Positions 42,735-54,695 of a stretch of 64,000 nucleotides of DNA are shown piece by piece; the first letter of the stretch is position 1; every line of letters begins with the position of its first letter. Position numbers and translations under genes: made by a program. Source of the stretch: Tetracentron sinense (lineage: Eukaryota > Streptophyta > Magnoliopsida > Trochodendrales > Trochodendraceae); the NCBI GenBank assembly GCA_015143295.1, contig CM026557.1, positions 21,981,760 through 22,045,759 of the forward strand. Reading direction: 5' to 3'. Under the pieces are notes generated by a model. It made no database searches. It was not told the origin of the DNA and was given only the letters and a program-made list of their open reading frames with translations.

Positions 42735-44706
42735 TGTAGAACCCCTGATTTTTTCATGTGCATAGTACTAGTGAATAGTGTTATGAAATGTGTGTTTTAA
42801 AACCAAAAAGGTTTCAATGTATAGTTGGGTTGTATGATTTATGATAACAAGGTGGTTGTGTGTAACAATGAGTTATGGCGTGGGTTCAAAGGTCTTAAAG
42901 ACCTTTGGCAATGTTTAAAAAGTGTTGAGACTTAAGCCAATGAGAAAGAAAAGGAGAAAATGCAGAAGAAACTGGGGCAACCGTTCGAACGGTTCCCTTA
43001 ACCATCGAACGATGCTAGCGGTTGATGAATAAAAATTTCATCATTCAAAAACAGTAACCTAAACCGTTCAAACGGTTCATGACCATTCGGACGATCACAC
43101 CACCGTTCAAACGATCCCAGTAAATATGGAACCAAAATTTTGGAAACCAAAAATAGTAGGCATGACCATTCGAACAATCACACCACCGTTCGAACGGTCA
43201 TGCACAGTAAAGTCGCGAAAAACCCCAAATGCGGGATTTTTTAGGGTTTTATCCCCTTGGGCTATAAATAGAGGGGGTTTTCGTGGGTTTTAGAGGAACC
43301 CTAAACCTAAGGGAGATTTTGGGAGATAAAGGAGAAGGAGTTAGGGTTTTGAAAGGAATTTTTTGTCAAGGATCAAAGGTGAGGCCAAAAATCTCTCCTC
43401 CAAAGCTCTCAAACACAAGAACCACAAGGATTCAAGCTCAAAGAGGCAAATACACTCCACTAGATAGTTTGTTGTAAACCATTAATGAGAAGCATGGGTT
43501 TCTTGATATCTATAGCTCGGTATGTGTGTAGATACACTCTAGTAAACTTAGCTTGTTGTATTTCATTAATAGAAAATAAGTTTGTTTGATCTTTTGTAAA
43601 CTATAACCATGTTATTAAATGATTTAGGATTTTGCTCGTTGTTGCTCACAAATGATCACGTGCACTTCTATGTGAAATTGTTGGTAGATCATCATGAGTT
43701 TTGTCTTAAAAGAATAATCTTGGCTTAAAAATGGTTGTTTATCTCAAAGTGAAGATTTTCTCAAAGTAAGATTTTCTTGTAATGTTTTGGAACCAAGGGC
43801 ATGAAACCTTGCTTGTAAAGTTTTGTAACCGATGGCAAGATGCCTTGCTTGTAAAGTTTTTTAAGAACTCGTCTCATAAGGTGTTCTGAGAGGGGAAACA
43901 CTTTATCTTGAAAGAACTCGTCTCACAAGGTGTTCCGAGAAGGGAAACAGTTTTGTACTCAAGGACTTGAGGCATGACTTGTAAAGTTTTGTAAAAGAAC
44001 TCGTCTCATAAAGTGTTTCGAGAGGGGAAACATTTTATCTTGAAGGAACTCGTCTGATAAGGTGTTTCGAGAAGGGAAACACTTTGTTGAAATGAATGTC
44101 TCAAAGTAGAGTTTGTATAGTATTGTTAGAACGAAGATTTTGAAAAGCTTTCACATGTCATATTTTGAAAAGTATCATAGGTTCCTTATTTGAATATTCC
44201 GGTATGCTTGTTTCACTCATTTCATTGAATTGCAATCTTGTCTTGATTTGTGAAGCATGTTATTATTAATGTCTACTACTTGCTATGTTAGGTTTGTATA
44301 CGTTGAGTATTCCATGCTTAGCCGAACTATTATCTTCAGTAGGTACTTTTGATATATGTATTCCCGAACCATGGGTCGATGAGGAGTATGTTGAAGAGCC
44401 GATAGGCGGTTGTCTTGAGGGTGATAAGGATCTTGATGTGTGGCCCTATCCGGGTTATTATTGAGAGATGAGAGAGAGAGTGGGATGTATTTTGGGAATT
44501 CTTTTGAGAGGGGTGACTTGTATATGTCTAAAGTCATTCGTTTGTGCATTGGTCACTTGGAATACTGTGGTATATATAAAAGAATTTTTTTTGTTACACT
44601 TCCACTACGTTATTAATTTGTCTGTTTCGCAGGTTGGTTCATCATGATATGTTTAGTCACGCACAAAGTCCCGCCTATCTCCTAGGGTGGATTTTGGGGT
44701 GTGACA
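42735..44706 (+). repeat. Gypsy left LTR
   Basis: It is 1972 bp, TGTAGAACCCC...GTGTGACA. Palindromic CCGTTCGAACGG-type words lie at 42980-43200, then a TATA box GCTATAAATAGAGGG at 43261-43275. Repeats of AACTCGTCTCATAAGGTGTT at about 43865-44060 form a degenerate minisatellite. A stem-loop and acidic frame lie at 44303-44464. It has 9 differences from the right LTR in the first 180 bases by eye. Confidence 0.92.
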
Positions 44707-44710
44707 GAGG

Positions 44711-44723
44711 TGGTATCAGAGCC
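44711..44723 (+). other. Primer binding site for initiator tRNA-Met
   Basis: TGGTATCAGAGCC, complementary to the 3' end of plant initiator tRNA-Met, starts 4 bases after the left LTR. It primes minus-strand cDNA synthesis. Confidence 0.9.
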
Positions 44724-45132
44724 TATGCATTAGGTTCAATAGGGTTAGGTTATTCTCTGAGTTGAACTTAGAACTCAGATGAATTCCAAAGTTTATGTAT
44801 GATACCAGAGTGGATATCATATTAGAGCTAAGGCATTAGGTTCTCTAGAGTCTCTTAGAGTCTGATACCATGATTGAACCAAAGCATTAGGTACGAATAG
44901 AGAGTCGTATTCCAAGTGCAGACTAATCATTTAGTCCTAGTAGAACGGTTGATACATCGACCGAGCTTAGTGTGTCATGCTAGGACAATTTCAACCATAT
45001 GTCTATTAGATTGTTATGTGTATACCTTGTGTGCGTGTATCTAGTGGGTATTTTATCAATTGTCATGTTAGCAACAATGTGAATCTGGTTTCCAAGTTAG
45101 ACTCATGTTTTGCCATTGTCTCAGGATTTATC

Positions 45133-46397
45133 ATGAGATGAGGCAATCGGGGTCGCGGTTACCATACACGAGGGAATGGAGGAGATACTCCAAAGGGTGA
45201 AGAGCAACCCAACTTTGCCCAGATGTTTGGGACGCTCACTGAGGCAGTGAGACTTTTAACCACTAGACAGACTGCTGATGTTGTCACGCCTGCACCCTTA
45301 CCTCCTCTCGTACATCACACGACAGGATTGGAGGCTTTCTGGAGACTTTTCCCTCTTACCTTCTACGGAAGTACTGATCCTATAGTCGCTGAGGCCTGGA
45401 TCATGCAGTTGGAGAAGACCTTCAGGGTCCTTCGCTGCACGAATGAACGGAGGGTTGACTGGGACACTGAGACAGAGGGATGCCACCAGAGCAGGAGTGC
45501 CATGGACTTGGGCAGAGTTCCTTGACGTATTCTATAAGCAATATTTCCCCGACTTCGTCCGGGCATAAAAGGAAATAAAGTTCATGACCTTAGAACCAGA
45601 GGAGATGTCAGTGATCGAGTACGAGGTGCGGTTCACGGAGCTTTCCCGATTTGCTCCATAGTTGATCTCCTCCAAAAATATGAAGGTGAGGAGGTTTGAG
45701 AGGGGACTACGGCCCTCCATCAGAGATAGAGTCTCCATTCTTTGCCTGGCCACCTAGAGAGAGATTGTGAACAGGGCAAAGATGGCGGAGAAGAGTTTCA
45801 AGGAATTCTTCCAGAGGAGGCAGATGGTTAGAGACCATTCCAGTGGACCAGTACCACCAGAGAGAAGGACTAGGCCGGCCCCTTATCAGACTACGAGGCC
45901 TGCTCATGCTCAGAGACCTCCATTGGTACCTCAAGCTCCTCGCCCTGCTACTTCTCAGGCCACCTGATACGTGTGGTCTACATCCTTGGCATTGGGTTTT
46001 GAGGTCTACACTTTCAGTGGCAAGAGCCACAACCAGGGAATGTCGGAGACTGTCCAGAGGATGTTTTCATTGTGGCGACCATGGCCACCATATCAGAGAC
46101 TGTCCTCGACGACAGTTATCAGTCCAGCCTCAAAGAAGTAGACCCCCAGGCAGGCAAGCTTCTCAGCAGGGATCATCTCAGGCTTTTAGGTCCATGCAAC
46201 CCAAGCAGCTGACTCGCCAGGCGAACCAGGGCCGAGTCTTCGCAATGACCGACAAGGACGCACAGGCATCAGATGATGTGGTGCAAGGTATGCGCGAGTT
46301 AAGTTTTGAGTTAAATCTTGATGATACTGCGTATGGAATATGCTATTATGAAATTATTTATGAATTATATTGTAATAGACAAACTGATGGATGTTGA
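45133..46397 (+). pseudogene. Gypsy gag pseudogene
   Basis: It starts at ATG 45133 with a stop at codon 3, then an RG-rich N-terminus. The retrotransposon gag domain follows (TFYGSTDPIVAEAWIMQLEK at about 45360-45420) and changes frame near 45475. The second half (FYKQYFPDFVRA, then YEVRFTELSRFAP) has several stops. The CCHC knuckle CFHCGDHGHHIRDC is at 46062-46103 in the frame 45843-46397. It is not translatable as one protein. Confidence 0.88.
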
Positions 46398-46429
46398 ATG
46401 AAAATTTTAACATAGTTATTTATGAACCT

Positions 46430-49400
46430 CAGGTACCTTGCTAGTAAACCAGTGCTTAGCACGTGTGTTGATCGACACTAGATCAACACATTCATTTGTC
46501 TCACCTAGTTTCGCCAAGGGTTTTACTACAGAGACGAGTTGATTACCTCAGGAGTTATCCATTTTGAGTCCGCTCGACAAGTTTGTTGATGCTCAGAGAG
46601 TGTATCGGGATTGCATTGTGCAAGTTGGGCAGCATGAGTTGCCAGTCGATCTGATCATTCTTGAGTTCTAAGATTTAGACTTCGATGTCATTCTTGGGAT
46701 GGATTGGCTTGCCGCACACCACGGGCATGTGGCTTGCTTTAAGAAGAGGGTAGATTTTAAGATGGAGGGTGTTAATCCATTTCACTTCCATTGGCTACAA
46801 AGGAGAGATATCACCCACTTCGTAACTTTGAGTCTCTCTAACCCTGAGACACGAAACTACACAGCCATCCCAGTTGTGTGCGAGCATATAAAGGTATTCT
46901 CCGATGATTTTCCAGATTTGCCTCCTAATCAGGTGATAGAGTTTGCTATCGAGCTTGCTCCATGAACTGCTCCTATTTCTAGGGCCCCATATAGAATGGC
47001 CCCAGTTTAACTTAAGGAGTTGAAGGAATAGCTTGAAGAGTTGTAGCATCTCGGGTTCATCCAATCGAGTGTGTCACCATGAAGAACTCCAGTACTCTTC
47101 GTGAAGAAGAGGGATGGGTCGATGAGGATGTGCATCGACTACGGGTAGCTGAATAAGGTCACAATTAAGAACTGTTATCCGTTGCCTCGGATAGATGATT
47201 TGTTTGACCAACTGAAGGGACCAAGGTTCTTTTCCAAGATTGTCATTGTTTTTGTCGACGACATCTTGTTGTATTCCCAGATACGGGAGGATCATGATCG
47301 AGATCTTTGCCTTACACTTAAGACTCTTCGAGAGCATCACCTGTATGCTAAGTTGTGCAAGTACGAGTTCTGGTTGGAGAAAGTGGCGTTCCTTGGTCAC
47401 GTGGTATCTGCCGAGAGTATCTCAGTCTACTCTACAAAGATAGAGGCAGTGATGAACTGGGAGATGCCGAAAGTGTTACCGAGATTCGTAGTTTTCTCGG
47501 CTTGACAGGATACTATAAGAGATTCGTAGAAGGATTCTCTAGCTTAGTGGCACCACTCACGTACTTAACGTGGAAATATACTAAGTTCGCTTGGAGTGAC
47601 AAGTGCGAAGCAAGCTTCACAAAGTTGAAGAAGAGGCTTACTATGGCCCCCATTCTCACAGTGCCATCGGGGAGTAGAGGTTTCATAGTCTACAGTGATG
47701 CCTCGAATATCGGGTTAAGATGTGTTTTGATGCAGCACGGGAAGGTCATCGCCTATGCTTCCCGGAAGTTGAAAGACCATGAGGGAAACTATCCTACCCA
47801 CGACTTGGAGCTTGTCACGGTTGTGTTTGTATTGAAAATTTGGCAGCACTACCTTTATGGGGAGCAGTTTGATGTGTTCATGGATAACAAGAGCTTGAAG
47901 TATCTATTTCCCAGAAGGAGCTGAATCTTAGGCAGCGTCGTTGGATGGAGTTCCTGAAAGATTACGAGTGTTCCATTCAGTATTATCCGAGTAAGGCTAA
48001 CGTGGTGCAAACGCACTGAGCAGGAAGCCTCCTGGACTCTTGGCACATATGATGGTGCGAGAGTGAAAGTTATTGGAAGATGTTTCCAACCTCAATATCT
48101 GCTTTAGTCTTCCTACCTATGGGCCAGTGATGGCTAACATTACTATCAGGCCGTATATTTTGGACTGGATCTAAGAGTTGCAGGATTCTGATGCCGAATT
48201 GCTTGCCTATAGAGATAAGTCAGTTAGCAGTGGGAGTGAAGATTTCTCCTTGAATGGCGATAGTGCAATCACATTCAAGGGAAGGCTATGCTTACCTTCT
48301 AATGAGGTCTTGAAGCATGATATCTTGGATGACGCCCACAGATCCAAGTATACGGTACACCCTAGAGGTACGAAGATGTATCGGAACTTAAAGTGCACTA
48401 TTATTGGCGGAACATGAAGAGGGAAGTCGCTGAGTATGTGCCGAAATGCTTAGTATGCCAACAGGTGAAAGCCGAGCATATGAGACTAGTAGGTCTTTTA
48501 CAACCCCTCCCTATTCCCGAGTGGAAATGGGAGAATATTTTGATGGATTTTGTGGTTGGCCTGCCACGAATGGTAAGGAACTCCGATGCTATATGGGTTT
48601 TGATCGACAGGTTGACCAAGTCTGCGCATTTCCTACCCTATCAGACTACGTTCAATGTGAACCAGCTGGTTGCATTGTACATCAAAGAAGTGGTTCGGTT
48701 GCATGGGGTGGCAGTGAGTATTGTTTCAAACCGGGATCCGAGATTCACTTCTAGATTCTGGAGAATTTTTCAGAGTGTTATGTGTTCCCGTTTGGACTTT
48801 AACACCGTCTTTCATCCTCAGACAGATGGGCTAATCGAGAGGGTGAACCAGATTATAGAGGACATGTTCCAAGCTTGCATGTTGGACTTCAAAGGCAGTT
48901 GGGAGGATCACTTGCTGTTGGTTGAGTTTGCTTACAATAACAATTATCAGGCGAGCATCCAAATGACACCTTTCGAGGCGTTATATGGACGAAGTTCCAG
49001 GTCTCCTCTATACTAGGATGAAGTTGTGGAGAGGGAAGTACTGGGTTCCAATTTGATCGAGCAAACTGCAGATAGGGTCAAGATCATCAGGGAGAGGTTG
49101 AAATCCGCTCAGGATAGATAGAAGAGCTATGCCGATACCCGTAGGCGAGATCTTGAGTTTAGGGTGGGCGACTTTGTATTCATTAAGGTTTCGCCGACAA
49201 AGAGTGTTATGAGATTTGGCAAGAGGGGCAAGCTATGCCCAAGGTATATGGATCCGTTTGAGATCAGCACCAGAGTTGGTGAGGTTGCTTATTGGGTTGC
49301 TCTACCCACTCACATGGCGGCAGTTCACAACGTGTTCCATGTGTCCATGCTTTGGAAATACATTCTGAATCCTTCTCATGTGATCAACCTTGATTCGTTG

Positions 49401-49620
49401 GAAATCCATGAGGATCTCACACTGGTGGAACAGCCGGTTCAAATTTTGGATCGTAGAGACTATTTTTGTGCAATAAAACTATTCCTTTGGTTCTAGTGCA
49501 TTGGTAACACCATCCAGCTAAAGAAGCCACGTAGGAGCGCAAAGCCGAAATGAAGGAAAAGTACCATCATTTGTTTGTGTAGTTGTCTTTCATGTATTGG
49601 TATTGTCCTAATTTCGGGGA
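46430..49620 (+). pseudogene. Gypsy pol pseudogene: protease, RT, RNase H, integrase, chromodomain
   Basis: Protease: LIDTRSTHSF at about 46468-46497 has arginine in place of the active-site glycine. RT: the N-terminal part is broken by about seven stops, and the frame at 47182-47505 joins RFFSKI directly to [12 protein letters not shown] (junction about 47240), so roughly 70 residues between them are deleted in frame. RNase H: 47580-47924 ([24 protein letters not shown]). Integrase: zinc region CLVCQQVKAEH at about 48450 and core 48393-49016 (VSNRDPRFTS, QTDGLIERVN). The C-terminus 49164-49496 ends in NVFHVSMLWKY and EQPVQILDRR, and a chromodomain-like tail in another frame reaches 49593. 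Frameshift near 47475. Confidence 0.88.
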
Positions 49621-49631
49621 CGAAATTTCTG

Positions 49632-49644
49632 TAAGGGGGGAGGA
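49632..49644 (+). other. Polypurine tract
   Basis: TAAGGGGGGAGGA directly before the right LTR at 49645, the expected plus-strand primer site. Confidence 0.8.
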
Positions 49645-51484
49645 TGTAGAACCCCGGGTTTTTTCATGTGCACAGTACTAGTGAATAGTGTTATAAAATG
49701 TGTGTTTTAAAATAAAAAAGGTTTCGATGTATAGTTGGGTTGTATGATTTATGATAACAAGGTGGTTGTGTGTAACAATGAGTTATGGCGTGGGTTCAAA
49801 GGTCTTAAGGACCTTTGGTAATGTTTAAAAAGTGTTGAGGCTTAAGCCAATGAGAAAGAAAATGAGAAAATGGGAAAAACATAAGAAACTAGGGCAACCG
49901 TTCGAACGATGCTAGCGGTTGATGAATAAAAACTTCATCATTCGAAAACAATAATCTAAGTCGTTCGAACGGTTCACCACTGTTCGAACGATCATACCAC
50001 CGTTCAAACGATCCCTATAAATATGGAACTAGAATTTCGGAAACCAAAAACAGTAGGCATGACCATTCGAACGATCACGCCACCGTTCGAACGATCAAAA
50101 CACCGTTCGAACGGTTATGCACAGTAAAATCGCGAAAAACCTCAAATGCAGGATTTTTTAGGGTTTTATCCCCATGGGCTATAAATAGAGGGGGTTTTGG
50201 TGGGTTTTAGAGGAACCCTAAACCTAAGGGAGATTTTGGGAGATAAAGGAGAAGGAGTTAGGGTTTTGAAATGGATTTTCTTAAGGATCAAAGGTGAGGC
50301 CAAAAATCTCTCTTCCAAAGCTCTCAAACACAAGAACCACAATGATTGAAGCTCAAAGAGGTAAATACACTCCACTAGCTAGTTTGTTGTAAACCATTAA
50401 TAAGAAGCATGAGTTTCTTGATATATATAGCCTGGTATGTGTGTAGATACACTCTACTAAACTTAGCTTGTTGTATTTCATTAATAGAAAATAAGTTTGT
50501 TTGATCTTTATAACCATGTTATTAAATGATTTAGGATTTTGCTCGTTGTGGCTCACGAATGATCACATGCACTTCTATGTAAAATTGTTGTTAGATCATC
50601 ATGAGTTTTGTCTTAAAAGAATAATCTTGGCTTAAAAATGATATTTTGTCTCAAAGTGAAGATTTTCTCAAAGTAGGATTTGCTTGTAAGGTTTTGGAAC
50701 CAAGGGCATGAAGCCTTGCTTGTAAAGTTTCATAACCAAGGGCAAGATGCCTTGCTTGTAAAGTTTTGTAAGAACTAGTCTCATAAGGTATTCCGAGAGG
50801 GGAAACACTTTATCTTGAAAGAACTCGTCTCATAAGATGTTCCGAGAAGGGAAACATTTTGTTGAAAGGAATGTCTCAAAGTAGAGCTTGTATAGTATTG
50901 TTAGAAGTAAGATTTTGAAAAGCTTGTACATGCCATATTTTGAAAGTATCATAGTTTCCTTCTTTGAATATTTCGGTATGCTTGTTTCGCTGATTTCATT
51001 AAATTGGAATCTTGTCTTGATTTGTGAAGCATGTTATTATTAATGTCTACTACTTGCTACGTTAGTGTTTGTATACGTTGAGTATTCCATGCTCAATTGA
51101 ACTATTATCTTCGGTAGGTACTTTTGATATATGTATTCCAGAACCATGGGTCGAGGAGGAGTATGTTGAAGAGCCGATAGGCAGTTGTCCTAAGGGTGAT
51201 AGGGATCTTGATGTGTAGTCATATCCAGGTTATTATTGAGAGATGAGAGAGAGAGAGTGGAATGTATTTTGAGAATTCTTTTGAGGGGGTTGACTTGTAT
51301 ATGTTTAAAGTCATTCGTTTGTGCATTGGTCACTTGGAATACTGTGGTATATATAAAAGAATTTTTTTTTGTTACGCTTCCGCTACGTTATTGCTTTGTC
51401 TGTTTCGCAGGTTGGTTCATCACAATATGTTTACTCATGCACAAAGTCCTGCCTATCTCCTAGGGTGGATTTTGGGGCGCGACA
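49645..51484 (+). repeat. Gypsy right LTR
   Basis: It is 1840 bp, TGTAGAACCCC...GGGGCGCGACA. It is shorter than the left copy, partly because it has fewer AACTCGTCTCATAAGG-type units. Palindrome words lie at 49900-50120. The acidic frame (PEPWVEEEYVEEP) is at about 51138-51235, with a TAG inside. Confidence 0.92.
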
Positions 51485-52132
51485 CATACTGACCGATATC
51501 AACCATATCGATACTCATATTAATCCTTATCGATAATATCAATACATATCGTTTTCAACCTTGGAATACAACCAGTATTGATGCAAAGTATCGACCCAAC
51601 TTGTTGAGTATCGACCGCACACTGTAAATCATAAAAAATAATGCAAAGAAAACACATGTAAAATCATCTAACATGTGATTTAAGGTTTAAAATCATAAAT
51701 GTAATCATAATAATCCTTTTTCTTTAGTTTAAACTAATTTATTTTTAAAAAACATAAAAACAAAAAAACCCAAAAATGGGTGTTTTTCATTTGTTAATGG
51801 CGTTCTCACATAGTCGTGGTTAGTAGTTTAGGGGAACGAAGCTCTCTTGTGAAAATCTCAGTCAGAAACGATAGGCAATGAAAATTTTGGGGACTCTTCT
51901 TGATCAAGGATGGAGCTCCATTGTTGATAAGGAACAAATGGTGCTCTCCATGGTTGATGAAGAATAGAGGGGACACAAATGTCTTTCCTTCAAATGGTTT
52001 GAATAAAATGGAAAAAATTCACATGTGCGAACTCCTTCACATGTGTGTGGGTGCATTTAGAGAAATGTTTTTAAAAGGTGGGTATTTTGAGAACAAACCC
52101 AATCTATAGGGTCAATTAGGGAAAAACCCCAC

Positions 52133-53633
52133 TTTTTAATGCTGAAATGTCAAATCTCACTCGAACCTTAATACAACTGGCAAACTTTGGCTTGATGTAT
52201 CCAATGATTTGATTTTGCTTGGAAAATTGGTCCAAGGTATCTTACACCAAAAATGCTAATTCCAATCTCAATCTTACAAAGATGGGCATCTCCCTGCTTT
52301 CACAACATCTACCTAACCCATTTTATATGTTTTTCTGATAAAGGGAAGTGATTTAAACTCTCAATAGTACCTACTACCGAGAGCTAGACCATTAGATTAC
52401 AAATTTAATGGTATCAAGTAGTAAGTGGGCCCATCATTTAAAGCTTGTACATATATGGTGCCTTTAGATGTTCAATCCAACAGTTAGGCTCTCGATGATA
52501 GGAAATATCGAGAGTTTCTAATCACTTTCCTTGCTCTAATAAAGATAAGGCTTTGGCGTGACTTGAGAACAAGCCACATGACACTATCTCATTTTTTTAA
52601 GATTGATTTTAATGATTTTTTTGGTTAACACAACACCACCACAAGGCAAAGCTGTAGGCAATGAATGGAAACACACATGCACTCACTCACAAACACACAT
52701 CCACATACACACACTCTCACCTGATGAAGCTTCATGATTTTAATGGTTAAGATTGGTCAAACATGCACTAAATGATAAAGCATGTTTAAATATTTAATAT
52801 CAAAGGATGTGACCTTTTCTATTAATTCCAATCAATACTCTTAGGGTCGTTCTTTTACTAAGACTTGTAAATTCGGAGACTTCACAACTTTTGTCATTTG
52901 ACAATAGGCATTTTCTTTTAAGAATCAGATGTATTGTGCTTTTCATCTCTTGGGTTATAATTTCCGTAAGACTTCAAATGCAGCAAAATTAATGATTCCA
53001 AATCTCCTAAAAATTGATAAGAACTGAATTCTCGTGATGGTAAGAATTAATTTTGGTAGAAATCTTGACAAAGTGTAAAGTGCCAAGCACTAGCAGTCTC
53101 AGACTTCCAAAGTCTCAAGGTGGTAGGGACAAGTGTTGCTACATCAACCCAATTACCTTAAGAAACGGTGAAAATAAAATTTTCTCTTGTTTCAATTCTA
53201 CTTTTCACTCGATTGAAGGGTAGCATTGCCATGTGTTTGCTACCACCCTGCATCTTAGAAAATTTTGAAAGTTGAGACTAGTGCTAGCACTCATACTCTT
53301 ATTAGGAATTTACGTGTTAATGTATGCTACATGACTGCTAATTTTTATCTTAATAGTATGTTTATCCTAGACTTAGGATCTTCTCCAATTGGTGTTGGCA
53401 AGGAGACGGCCAATATCCAATCGAAAGGGGCCACAAACCCCACTCACAGCAATCAATGGATGGTTGTGCACACAATCTTGGCAAGCATGCAAAGTGGGAG
53501 TGTGGCACCTTCCTAAATTGGAGAAGATCCTAGTCTTTTTGCTGCTTTGTTGAAAAGTAACTAAGCTTTGAAAGATACCACTGGAGTAACCTACTATCGT
53601 TATCTTAAGTTACATTTAACAACAATTTATCTT
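52133..53633. other. Non-coding part of block D
   Basis: 52140-52570 pairs with 10490-10690 of block C. 52570-53600 has no counterpart there (block C has a LINE instead). A CA-rich stretch with CACACA words lies at 52665-52725. No gene seen. Confidence 0.5.
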
Positions 53634-54691
53634 GGGTGCTGTTATGAGCACACCAATATTTATTGATTGGACACCATTTAAAAAAAATTAACTTTCTTTT
53701 TTTAAAAGAATGTCTTGTCTAGGAACACCCATACCTCTAAATCATATTCTAAAAACTTAATTCTCCTTCTAAGAATGAACCACAAAGCTCTTCTTACCTT
53801 ACTTTCAGAGAGCTGGCGAATTGTAGAAACACGATCTACTGTAATTAAGCCTTTTCCCATCTTAATAACTTTAAATCTTAATGTTAGGGAATGAACCCTA
53901 AACAAGATCTGTGAGATACGAAAAATGGACAGAAATAAAGAACACAAACACACACAAGAAAGCAAGATTTACGTGATTCCCTCAAGTTGAGGTACGTCCA
54001 CAGAGTTGCCGATATTGCACTATAATCTGGAGCAAGAGAAAATTGCAGAGTTACGAAAGAAATAATAGTAGCCGCCCATCTCTATGCTTAATAGTATTAG
54101 GGTCACATAATAAAATACGAAAGTACCAGAATACCCCCCTACCCCCCCGAGAAAAGAGGTAGGATGTTCAGTCCGGGCAGACTCCACACGACATATCACT
54201 TAAGTTATTCATTGTTCTTCAATCTTCGTCTCTTCCTACTATATATATATATATTTATTTATTTTTTTTTTGTAAAATTTAAGTTTGTCTTTCATGATCT
54301 ATATGATCTTATGTATATGATCTTTTTAGGTTGATTAAAGGAACTATTGTAAGCTTTTCCTCCACACCATTTTCAACGTTTAGTTTCATGTAATATTTTG
54401 TTGCAATCTCTTTTTTCACACAAATTGTGGTGCAATGTATAAAAATTGGGTCTGATTCCTTTGATACCAATTTATTGGACCTTCAGTTGGGTTTGGGTCC
54501 ACAAAAGAGTAATGAATTATCACTATTTTATAGTTTTAAGTTTAGAATTGTATATAATTAGGAAATTTATAGGTATTTTTGTTTACCTCTTGGTGTGCTC
54601 GTAAAGTTTATTGTATTTTAATAGTGTACAGTTAGTGAGGGATATATTTGGTGTCGAACCAGTAAATATTGGTGTGCTCGTAGCAGCATCC
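53634..54691. mobile_element. Non-autonomous MULE, about 1.06 kb
   Basis: The ends are GGGTGCTGTTATGAGCACAC and, read inward from the right, GGATGCTGCTACGAGCACAC, continuing CAATATTTA. They match the MULE at 31469-35627. TTATCTT lies on the left (53627-53633) and, beyond the solo LTR, at 57139-57145. Block C at 11157-11169 (AACAATTTATCTT) is the empty site. The interior has no transposase. An inner copy of the end word (GGTGTGCTCGTAAAG) lies at about 54591. Confidence 0.78.
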
Positions 54692-54695
54692 TTAT

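Larger units (their letters stand above)
42735..51484 (+). mobile_element. Ty3/gypsy chromovirus-like retrotransposon, full length, defective
   Basis: Two LTRs flank gag, protease, RT, RNase H, integrase and a chromodomain remnant in that order. CATAT (42730-42734) and CATAC (51485-51489) are the 5-bp duplication with one change. The primer site TGGTATCAGAGCC and a purine tract are present. Stops, frameshifts and an in-frame RT deletion make it defective. The sequence and the long LTRs resemble the Tekay/Del group, an assignment I infer. Confidence 0.93.
42241..52132. mobile_element. Short TIR transposon split by a gypsy element
   Basis: The left end AGGGGTTTTCCCCTGATTG (42241) and the right end read inward GTGGGGTTTTTCCCTAATTG are inverted repeats that continue for about 75 bp (TTTGTTCTCAAAATA.CCACC). 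TTTTTAA flanks both sides (42234-42240 and 52133-52139), and block C shows the empty site near 10476 (GAATTTTGTTAG). Its own sequence is only 42241-42734 plus 51485-52132. The centre is a degenerate TATCGATACTCATATTGACC repeat, into which the gypsy element inserted. The superfamily is probably Mutator-like or hAT. Confidence 0.8.

Noticed and set aside
42735..44706. Left LTR region read as a promoter of a host gene
   Set aside because: The TATA box at 43264 belongs to the LTR. Its transcript leads into gag, not into a host reading frame.
51236..51492. Two overlapping frames of 75 and 76 residues
   Set aside because: They fall in the gypsy right LTR and share no domain; only the short acidic frame just upstream is conserved between LTRs.
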